In this document: positions 54,777-62,021 of the stretch, piece after piece | Layout of the letters: every line of letters begins with the position of its first letter | Numbering within the stretch: the stretch's first letter is position 1 | Source: Bacteroidota bacterium | GTDB taxonomy: Bacteria; Bacteroidota; Bacteroidia; Chitinophagales; Chitinophagaceae | NCBI GenBank assembly: GCA_018267545.1 | Contig: JAFDYG010000475.1 | Location: 1 to 64,000 of the forward strand | Reading direction: 5' to 3' | Length of the DNA: 64,000 bases | Notes under the pieces: generated by a model | Seen by the model: the letters and a program-made list of their open reading frames with translations, nothing else | Told to the model about the DNA's origin: nothing | The model's database searches: none | Program-made: the position numbers and the translations under genes

Positions 54777-54813
54777 ACGGTTAATAATTGCCTTGTTCAG
54801 TAGACTTTTATAA

Positions 54814-55032
54814 TTTATAGGAATTGTTTACTCTCAACTGCTGCCGCGCAAAATCAACGAAGATGTCGTCATATTCTATGGAATAATCCGGGATAGCTCG
54901 AAGACCATTATTGTCGATGTAAATAATAATAGGAATTTAGCGGATGACCCGGTCCTGCGGATGCCGGAGCATTCGGCTACGGAATATCCGAGGAGCGGGC
55001 TGCCGGTGTCGCCATGGGGCTTCCCGAGATGA
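54814..55032 (+). pseudogene. 5'-truncated gene remnant
   Basis: An open frame of 72 codons runs from the TAA at 54811 to TGA 55030-55032 without a plausible start codon. The peptide has protein-like composition, with INEDVVIFYGIIRDSSKTII followed by VDVNNNRNLADDP, a pattern typical of Bacteroidota periplasmic proteins with a D-x-N-N-N-x-D loop. Upstream sequence is AT-rich with stops in all frames. It looks like the surviving 3' end of a lost gene. A family name cannot be given. Confidence 0.5.
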
Positions 55033-55222
55033 AGGGGCTTCTTCAGAAATTATTTAGAAACGTCCAGCCGTCGAATTAGCTTTCGTTGGCCCAGACTGGG
55101 TTACGGCTTGCAATCGATTAATTATCAATCGGACATTTATTTGCTGGCATTGGGTAAAAATTGGTGAGCAGATGTTAAAATCCGTAAATGTTGTGTTGGG
55201 GGAGAAAGATAATTTTATCTCT

Positions 55223-55253
55223 GTTAATAAATGTAAAATTAACATTTATTAAC
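55223..55253. promoter_or_regulatory. Perfect 12-bp inverted repeat upstream of susC3
   Basis: GTTAATAAATGT (55223-55234) and ACATTTATTAAC (55242-55253) are exact reverse complements with a 7-base AT spacer. It lies 260 bp upstream of the susC3 ATG, in the AT-rich gap. Size and symmetry suit a dimeric repressor or activator site; the weak A/T stem and lack of a T-run argue against a terminator. Confidence 0.5.
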
Positions 55254-55512
55254 GCCGGAAGTCGAAAGACCGAAGGGAAGGAACAAAACAAACGATTCAA
55301 ACCAAAATCTGCCAGTATGAATATCAGCCCAACCTACTGTCCTCATTAGATAATCAACAAGTTATATCGGGGTGAGCCCGGGGAGAAACCGGTTTCATCG
55401 ATGGTCACAGGTCTGCCAAGTGCGGGCCATGGGTGATTTTTTTGCCTGCCGGACTAAGGTTCAGCAGGGCAACAGGGTATCTATTCGCTAAATCTATACA
55501 ATCATCTAAAGC

Positions 55513-58500
55513 ATGAAAGCCTTCTTTTTCAAACCAAAACAACTGCGGTTGGTGCTTTCGGTCTTGTGCCTTCTTTTATCCTGTGCTGTGATGGCGCAGC
55601 GGAAGGTCAGCGGGAAAGTCACCGACAAAAAATCAAATTCTCCAATGGCCGGTGTATCGGTGATGGAGAAGGGTACCACGAATGGTACACGGACGGGGGA
55701 GGATGGAACGTTTACATTGACGACCAAGACGCCGAGGGCGGTGCTGGTCGTCAGCTACGTCGGGTTCCAGCAGCAAGAAATTTCGCTGGGCAGCGGCGCT
55801 TCATATGCCATTCAGCTCGAGGAAAGTTCGGGCGGGATGAATGACATGGTCGTGATTGGTTATCAGAATGTAACCCGCCGGAAGACGACGGCTGCTATTT
55901 CATCGGTCAGGGGTAAGGACATCGAGAATACGCCTTATCCGACGTTCGATGCGATGCTGCAGGGTCGTGTTGCGGGTTTGAACGTGCTCTCGGTATCGGG
56001 TGAGCCCGGTGCTACGGGTATCGTCAATATCCGTGGTAATACCAGTGTTGCGAACTCCAGCGGTACGGGTACGGCTACGGGGATTTCTTCGCCGTTGTAT
56101 GTAATCGACGGGGTTGTATTCGACGTAAATGACCTGCGGACGGCTTATGGCAATAGTAACCCGCTGGCTGCGATCAACCCGAACGATATCGAATCGATAG
56201 ACGTTTTGAAAGATGCGTCTGCTGCGGCGATCTATGGAGCGCGTGCGGCCAATGGCGTAATTATCGTCAATACCAAGCGTCCCAAGGGCGGCAGGCCGCA
56301 GTTCCGGCTTTCCGGTTATACCGGCGTTTCCGTTCTTCCTTCGCTCAAGAATGTTTTGGTGGGCGCCGAAGAGCGTCGGCTGAAGATGGGGATCCTGGCG
56401 AACCAGGGTACCTATCCGCAACAGCAGGCTAGTTCCCAATTCCTGACGGACAGTCTGAATCCGGCGTTCAACAATGCTACGGACTGGCAGGGGCTACTGT
56501 ACAGGGATGTCGCCTGGACCCGGAACTATGATTTCAACGTGGCGGGGGCTACGGAAGGAGTTTCGTACCGGATGGCTTTGAACAGATATACAGAAGATGG
56601 TATTCAGGCGGGTTATTCGATCAAGAGGACTACGCCGCGTCTGTTTCTGAGCATCAAGCCGGCCAAGACGCTGGAGTTTACCAATGACCTGTATTTTGGC
56701 TTTATCAAGGAACAGCGTGGGGATGGGACCGGTAACACGTCTCCTTTCGCTATCCAGAACTTCCCTACTTCCTTCTGGCAGATCGACCCTGCTACAAAGG
56801 CCAATTATGAGGGTAAGAATGATAAGATCTTCGATGATAACCGGACGACGAGTCTGAACGGTAACACACGTATGATCTGGAAAGTGGCTCCTTCGATCAG
56901 CTTTACGAGCTCGCTGTCTTACAACTTTCTCTTTGCCCGCCGGGATTATCTCAGGGACAAGAGTATCTCCAGCCAGAACGGCCGGTCGGACGCTATTTTG
57001 TTCGAGAGTAATTCGCGCCGTTGGGAAATCGAAAACTATGCTACCTGGACGAAGACACTGGGTGAGCATAATATAACGGTGCTGGCGGGACAGGGCGCCG
57101 AGAATCAAGTAATCAATACTACGAATGCTTCTGCGCTGGGCATACCTTTCGATGCTATCCGGGTTATTTCCGGTGTACCGAATGGTCCCAACCTGACCGT
57201 CTCCACGAACTATGAAGAGCGTTCCAGGGCTTCTTATTTTGCCAGGGCCAGCTATGAGTTTATGGGCCGGTATGGCCTGGACCTGAGCTACCGGAGGGAT
57301 GCTTCTTCACGGTATGCTCCTTCGGCTCGCTGGGGATCTTTCCCAGCCATTTCGGGAAGATGGAACATTTCGGATGAAGACTTTTTCCAGAAGTATAAGA
57401 GCATCGTTTCTTTCCTGAAGCTGCGTGCGAGCTATGGTATCACGGGTCGTGACCCGGGGAGCTACTATGCGCAGTACCGGCAGCTGACGACGAATATCAA
57501 CTATCCCGGTTCGCAGATCAACTCCTCCGGACAGACGCTGGGGAACGTCATCTCCTACAATGGCGTTACGGCTGTCGCGCCGAACTATGCCGCTGCTGCT
57601 CCGGCCACGAATATCACCTGGGAGAAAGCTCCGCAGACCAATATTGGTTTCGACGTGAACTTTTTCAGGGACAACAGGATCCAGCTGACGGTCGATTTCT
57701 ATAATAAGGCCAGCAAGGACCTGATCTTTACGGTTCCTGTAGAAGTAACCACCGGTTATACGTCCGCTCAGAACAACTATGTGGACCTGGTGAACAGGGG
57801 TGTGGAAATGACGCTGACCACCAATAATCTCTCCAACAAGAGCAAGCTGAAGTGGTCGACGACGTTCAATGTCGCCTATAACAAGAACTATGTAACCAAG
57901 CTGCCGGGCGGCAACAAGGACTTTACGTATGGACCGGTTTATTTTTCAAGGACATTGACCATCGGTCAGCCGCTGTATCAGTTCAAGGTATTCCAGACGA
58001 ACGGAGTATATGCGAGCGACAAGGATGTGCCGGTCGACCCGTTGACGGGTAAGCGGTTGAGCTTTGGCAACGTGGCCTATAAGGCGGGTGACCCGATCAG
58101 AAAGGACCTCAATGGCGATTATGTGATCGACGACAACGACATGGTCAATGCGGGCGATCCTAATACGAAGATTTACGGGGGTATCACCAACTCCTTTACC
58201 TATGGGAACTGGAACCTGCAGGTACTTACGACTTTTATTACCGGAAGAAAATTATGGAATGGTTACCTGTCGGACATGTTTGCGGGTGCTACTAACATAA
58301 ACGGTTATGGCACGAACATCGGTCCTGCGGCCGACCTCTACAGCTACAATTTCTGGCGGCAGGTGGGTGATCAGGCGGTATGGCCGAGCCTGGCTGCTAC
58401 CAATGACCCGACGACTATCCGGTCTTCGACATTTGTAGAAAACGCCAGCTTCTTCCGTATCAAGAACGTCTATCTGAGCTATAGTCTTCCGGTCAACAAC

Positions 58501-58677
58501 CTGATGACGAAGGCCAAGATCAAGGCTATCCGGTTCTACAGCGTAGCGGATAACCTGGCGGTCTTCTACCCTGCGCACGTGCCGGACCCAGAGAATATCT
58601 CCGTGGATGGCGTAGCGAGCGGTACGGGTTACCCGATACCCAAGAAGATTACGTTTGGTATCGATGTTCAGTTCTAA
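55513..58677 (+). CDS. SusC/RagA-type transporter (third pair)
   Basis: 1054 residues. Signal peptide ending AVMAQ, CarboxypepD_reg-like domain (~30-100), NDMVVIGYQNVTRRKTTAAI as TonB-box region, plug motifs MLQGRVAGLNV, VNIRGNTSV, YVIDGVVF and VLKDASAAAIYGARAANGVI, then a barrel ending KKITFGIDVQF. Codon composition is balanced in G and C, unlike the G-heavy enzyme genes nearby, as might be expected for a strongly expressed transporter. It heads a co-directional operon of five genes. Confidence 0.95.
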   Translation: MKAFFFKPKQLRLVLSVLCLLLSCAVMAQRKVSGKVTDKKSNSPMAGVSVMEKGTTNGTRTGEDGTFTLTTKTPRAVLVVSYVGFQQQEISLGSGASYAIQLEESSGGMNDMVVIGYQNVTRRKTTAAISSVRGKDIENTPYPTFDAMLQGRVAGLNVLSVSGEPGATGIVNIRGNTSVANSSGTGTATGISSPLYVIDGVVFDVNDLRTAYGNSNPLAAINPNDIESIDVLKDASAAAIYGARAANGVIIVNTKRPKGGRPQFRLSGYTGVSVLPSLKNVLVGAEERRLKMGILANQGTYPQQQASSQFLTDSLNPAFNNATDWQGLLYRDVAWTRNYDFNVAGATEGVSYRMALNRYTEDGIQAGYSIKRTTPRLFLSIKPAKTLEFTNDLYFGFIKEQRGDGTGNTSPFAIQNFPTSFWQIDPATKANYEGKNDKIFDDNRTTSLNGNTRMIWKVAPSISFTSSLSYNFLFARRDYLRDKSISSQNGRSDAILFESNSRRWEIENYATWTKTLGEHNITVLAGQGAENQVINTTNASALGIPFDAIRVISGVPNGPNLTVSTNYEERSRASYFARASYEFMGRYGLDLSYRRDASSRYAPSARWGSFPAISGRWNISDEDFFQKYKSIVSFLKLRASYGITGRDPGSYYAQYRQLTTNINYPGSQINSSGQTLGNVISYNGVTAVAPNYAAAAPATNITWEKAPQTNIGFDVNFFRDNRIQLTVDFYNKASKDLIFTVPVEVTTGYTSAQNNYVDLVNRGVEMTLTTNNLSNKSKLKWSTTFNVAYNKNYVTKLPGGNKDFTYGPVYFSRTLTIGQPLYQFKVFQTNGVYASDKDVPVDPLTGKRLSFGNVAYKAGDPIRKDLNGDYVIDDNDMVNAGDPNTKIYGGITNSFTYGNWNLQVLTTFITGRKLWNGYLSDMFAGATNINGYGTNIGPAADLYSYNFWRQVGDQAVWPSLAATNDPTTIRSSTFVENASFFRIKNVYLSYSLPVNNLMTKAKIKAIRFYSVADNLAVFYPAHVPDPENISVDGVASGTGYPIPKKITFGIDVQF

Positions 58678-58682
58678 TTTGG

Positions 58683-58768
58683 GAGGCCCTGGAAGGGCCT
58701 CGTCCGAAGGACAGATATTAGCGCTTTGCAGGAGATGCGCTAATTTTTGGAAAAGCGCATCTCCTGCA
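58683..58768 (+). promoter_or_regulatory. Tandem hairpins between susC3 and susD3
   Basis: The 111-nt gap contains GAGGCCCT-GGA-AGGGCCTC (58683-58701), starting 6 nt after the susC3 stop. A second, stronger hairpin has a 15-bp perfect stem: TGCAGGAGATGCGCT (58727-58741) with AGCGCATCTCCTGCA (58754-58768) and a 12-nt loop. The second hairpin ends 20 nt before the susD3 ATG and lacks a T-run. It may stabilise the susC 3' end, be a processing site, or attenuate downstream expression. The other two susC-susD gaps in the window are 23-29 nt and have no hairpin. Confidence 0.7.
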
Positions 58769-58788
58769 CATTTCTTCAAATTCTGTAT

Positions 58789-60333
58789 ATGAATAAAAAT
58801 ATTTTCCGAATACTGTGTGGTTGCCTGCTGACTTGTTTTGTGTCATGCAGCAAATCATTTGTCGAAAAAAAGCCGATCAATTCGCCTACGGATGCGAATT
58901 TCTGGAACAATGAAGCCGATGCCACGGGCGCTCTGGCGGGAGCCTATGGGTTGCTGCGCGCCTCGCTGAATGAGATGGGGATGGCCTATTACTATTATGG
59001 AGACATGAATACGGATGAGTTTATCGTTCGTCCCAATGGGGAGGATTATCCTTCGCTGACGGGTATTCAGTTCAACACATTTGTCGCGCCCTCGCAGACT
59101 TTCCGGGGGCTGATCAAGATGCGCCGCTGGGACAATTTCTATCGCGCTATCGATGAAGAGAACCGTTGTATCAAGTATATCCCGAACATTAGCCTGAACA
59201 ACTTCACTTCTACGGACAAGCAAGGCGCCAAGAACTCGCTGATCGGGGAAGCCTATTTCCTTCGTGCGTTTACGTATTTCTATATCGCCCGTGTTTGGGG
59301 AGATGTGCCCCTGGTGATCGAGACGGCGCAGGATGCGGCAGTCGTTCCTCCTGCTACGCGTGCGCCGCAGGCGACAGTGCTGGACCAGTGTATCAAGGAT
59401 ATCCAGGAGGCGGCAAAGCTGCTGAACTGGGTACCTACCTATGTGGCAAACCGGCCGATCAAGGCAAACAAGGGAGCCTGCTATGCTTTGTTAGCTCATA
59501 TCTATGCCTGGAAGGGAGATTACGACAAGGTGATCCCGGCTACGGATTCGGTGATCAACAATGGCGGATATACCTATGTAGACAAGAGCAGCAAGACGGC
59601 TTATATCAGCATGTACAAGGGGAATTCTACCGAGAGCATTTTTGAAATATCGCAGAATACGACGACCGAGGGCCAGTACATCACGGCCGGTTATGGCGAT
59701 ATCATCAACTGTATCGCTGCAAGGACTCTGAAACCACCTTATATTCCGATCACGAGCACGGGTACCTCGCTTTTCGGACTGGACGTCGTAACGCTTGGGA
59801 CCCTGTTCCCGAACGGACCGGACAGCGTCGACTATCGCCGGAAGAATGCTTTCGACTTCTGGGGCACGACCGACCCGATCTGTATCAAGTATTCCAATAT
59901 CGTCTATACGGGCGCTAATAACACGCTGCCGGTGAGCACGAACAACATCGTCATCTTCCGGCTGGCGGATATCAAGCTGCTGAAGGCCGAGGCGCTGGCG
60001 GCAACGGGTAAGCCCGGAGATGCCAGGACGATCGTCAATGAAATCCGGACGCGTGCCGGTATCGGGCCGACGGCTGTAGCGGATGGGGATATGTTTGCGG
60101 GTGTGATCGACGAGCGGGCGAGAGAGCTGTTTATGGAAGGGCATCGTTATTATGACCTTATCAGGTTGGGTAAGAAGACGGGTGTCCTTAAGTTCAATGG
60201 TTCGAGCACGACGGTGCTGAGAATGGACGGTGCAGGATTTGCCGCTGGAAAATACTACTGGCCGGTGGAACCTATTTTGATTTCTTTGAACCCGCTGCTG
60301 ACGCAGACGCCTTATTGGGCGGATAAGATGTAA
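58789..60333 (+). CDS. SusD/RagB-type lipoprotein (third pair)
   Basis: 514 residues from ATG 58789; the upstream in-frame start at 58747 lies inside the hairpin. Lipobox LTCFVSC gives lipidated Cys20, followed by SKSFVEKKPINSPTD. TPR-type helices include GEAYFLRAFTYFYIARVWGD (~151-170) and KLLKAEALAATGKPGDARTI (~398-417). The family ending IDERARELFMEGHRYYDLIR..GKK is present. It partners susC3 and precedes two small lipoproteins of the same operon. Confidence 0.95.
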   Translation: MNKNIFRILCGCLLTCFVSCSKSFVEKKPINSPTDANFWNNEADATGALAGAYGLLRASLNEMGMAYYYYGDMNTDEFIVRPNGEDYPSLTGIQFNTFVAPSQTFRGLIKMRRWDNFYRAIDEENRCIKYIPNISLNNFTSTDKQGAKNSLIGEAYFLRAFTYFYIARVWGDVPLVIETAQDAAVVPPATRAPQATVLDQCIKDIQEAAKLLNWVPTYVANRPIKANKGACYALLAHIYAWKGDYDKVIPATDSVINNGGYTYVDKSSKTAYISMYKGNSTESIFEISQNTTTEGQYITAGYGDIINCIAARTLKPPYIPITSTGTSLFGLDVVTLGTLFPNGPDSVDYRRKNAFDFWGTTDPICIKYSNIVYTGANNTLPVSTNNIVIFRLADIKLLKAEALAATGKPGDARTIVNEIRTRAGIGPTAVADGDMFAGVIDERARELFMEGHRYYDLIRLGKKTGVLKFNGSSTTVLRMDGAGFAAGKYYWPVEPILISLNPLLTQTPYWADKM

Positions 60334-60356
60334 TCTTTCATTTTAAATTTTTTGTG

Positions 60357-61001
60357 ATGAAAAATAAGTTATTTATAGTGCTGGGTCTCGCGATAGCTTT
60401 TATGAGCGTAAGCTGTAAGAAGGACTATCTTTCGGGCGGCACCCTGAGCGTAGCGAATACGCCGCTGAACAATATGGATTATCTGGCGGCGAATCAGTAC
60501 AAGCAGTTCGATACGCTGGTCCAGGTCATCAACAAGCTGGGAATGGCGAATGAAGTGAACAGCGCCAAGACGTTTTTTGCTCCTACCGATTTTTCGATAA
60601 AACTGTACATGGATGCAAAGGCGTTGGCCAAATACAATGTCAATCCTTATGCGGTCTATACGATCGACAGCCTGGCGAAGGATATTACTGCGGATTCGCT
60701 CCGGATGTATATGTTCGATCAGACGATCGAGCTGAATACGGCTACGGTTTATACGGCCCCGATGGTGTTGCCGACGATCAACAGTAAGGGGGGTGTCCCG
60801 ATGATTGTTTATAGCATCTTGCAGATTGCGGCTCCTTACACGACGATGACGAAGGCACCGACCTATCTGATGTATATGGGTAAGCCTCCGACCGGACCGG
60901 CCCCTACGGGGGTGTTGTGTCAGACGACGGGGATAAAGACGTCGAATGGGGCTACTACGCTTCATGTGCTGGCCAATACGCATACGTTCATCCGATTCTA
61001 A
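60357..61001 (+). CDS. FAS1 (fasciclin-like) surface lipoprotein
   Basis: 214 residues; a GTG one codon upstream is an alternative start. Lipobox AFMSVSC, lipidated Cys20, followed by KKD. A single FAS1-type domain spans ~38-210: FDTLVQVINKLGMANEV, then TFFAPTDFSIK (H1-like box) and a C-terminal LHVLANTHTFIRF strand. FAS1 lipoproteins occur in PULs of Chitinophaga and Pedobacter relatives, where they are thought to bind glycan or protein at the surface. It is 23 bp after susD3. Confidence 0.8.
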   Translation: MKNKLFIVLGLAIAFMSVSCKKDYLSGGTLSVANTPLNNMDYLAANQYKQFDTLVQVINKLGMANEVNSAKTFFAPTDFSIKLYMDAKALAKYNVNPYAVYTIDSLAKDITADSLRMYMFDQTIELNTATVYTAPMVLPTINSKGGVPMIVYSILQIAAPYTTMTKAPTYLMYMGKPPTGPAPTGVLCQTTGIKTSNGATTLHVLANTHTFIRF

Positions 61002-61019
61002 CACTTATTAACTCTTGTT

Positions 61020-62018
61020 ATGAAAATTATATTCAAATCGATTCTTGGCGCTTTGTGCGGGGGGATAGTGCTCTTTGCGGCCTGTTCCAAAAAGCCGGCG
61101 GAAGGATATCTCGGTGTTAAATTCTTTTATTTGTCCAATCCTTTTGTGAGCCCAAAGGGTAGATTGACGACCTCTGCGCCGCTGCAGGTGGATAACTCTA
61201 CCTTGCCGATTACGGTGACCTTGACGGGTATCCGAGGCTCTTCGGTAGCGGGCAAGCCTACGGATAAGCTGACGCAGGAGTACGATATCCCGGTGTTCCT
61301 GGGAGAAGTGTTTCCGACTGACACCACGCTGGCGATGGTGCAGGCTAAGCTGGGTACCGCCAAGTACAAGCCCTTCAATGTAAATGCGAATGGGGGTAGG
61401 CTGGAGCTGACTCCGGCTACGACTTTTGTCGATACGGGCACCTATGACTTCGATATCGAGGTTAAGAATATGAAGGCGTCCAAGCAGCTCAAGAGCATTG
61501 CCAAGATCCAGATCACCCCTGCCGTTCCTTTCCAGGTCGTACGTCAGTTCGCGAGCACTTCTGCCGTAGGGAATGAGACCACGCTGACGACGCAGGGTAC
61601 TTTCTCGGTGAGCGTGGTTCGGGTAGATGGGCCGAACAAGATTGTTATCAGATGGGTGGATAAGAATGGTGCTACCTTCAATCCCAAGACGGGGCAAGTG
61701 GTTCCAAGATTGGGGATACCGCCTACGAACGTAGTTGCGAATCAGCGCTACGAGTTCAAGTTATTTGACCCGTATTATCCGGAAGAGAGGACGGATACCG
61801 CATTGGTGTATCAATACCCGGCGGGTGTTCCTACCTTTCCTTTGTTTACGATGAATAACGGGTATATCTGTTCTTACCGGATTCCGGCGGCTTCAAACGA
61901 CCTGAATGTGAATATCAACCCCGAGTTTTCGGTACGGCTGTTTCCGATCAATGGCGTGGCGACGGTGACGGGGACCTGGATTATTACGAACGTAGTGCCC
62001 TTTGCGGCTAAAAAATAA
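61020..62018 (+). CDS. Surface lipoprotein of PUL 3, candidate glycan-binding protein
   Basis: 332 residues. Signal peptide with LFAAC lipobox (Cys22) followed by SKKPAEGYLGVKFFYLSNPF. The mature region is beta-rich and looks like two Ig-like domains, residues ~30-155 with a PLQVDNSTLPITVTLTG strand pair and ~160-330 with KIVIRWVDKNGATFNP. I do not recognise a named family with confidence; DUF5007-like is possible. The position after susCD and FAS1, and before GH51, is where surface glycan-binding proteins usually lie. No catalytic motif is visible. Confidence 0.65.
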   Translation: MKIIFKSILGALCGGIVLFAACSKKPAEGYLGVKFFYLSNPFVSPKGRLTTSAPLQVDNSTLPITVTLTGIRGSSVAGKPTDKLTQEYDIPVFLGEVFPTDTTLAMVQAKLGTAKYKPFNVNANGGRLELTPATTFVDTGTYDFDIEVKNMKASKQLKSIAKIQITPAVPFQVVRQFASTSAVGNETTLTTQGTFSVSVVRVDGPNKIVIRWVDKNGATFNPKTGQVVPRLGIPPTNVVANQRYEFKLFDPYYPEERTDTALVYQYPAGVPTFPLFTMNNGYICSYRIPAASNDLNVNINPEFSVRLFPINGVATVTGTWIITNVVPFAAKK

Positions 62019-62021
62019 GCT

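Larger units (their letters stand above)
54653..55512. other. 860-bp AT-rich intergenic region between GH27 and susC3
   Basis: This is the longest gap in the window. It holds a dyad near the GH27 start (54747-54776), a decayed gene fragment (54814-55032), a perfect 12-bp inverted repeat (55223-55253) and about 260 bp of probable leader before susC3. No tRNA, small ORF with a convincing start, or recognised riboswitch was found. The base composition is clearly more AT-rich than the flanking genes. Confidence 0.6.

Noticed and set aside
55254-55512. Possible riboswitch in the susC3 leader
   Set aside because: Short GC-rich stems are visible, but no core of a cobalamin, TPP, SAM or cyclic-di-GMP class could be matched, and a glycan operon gives no reason to expect one.
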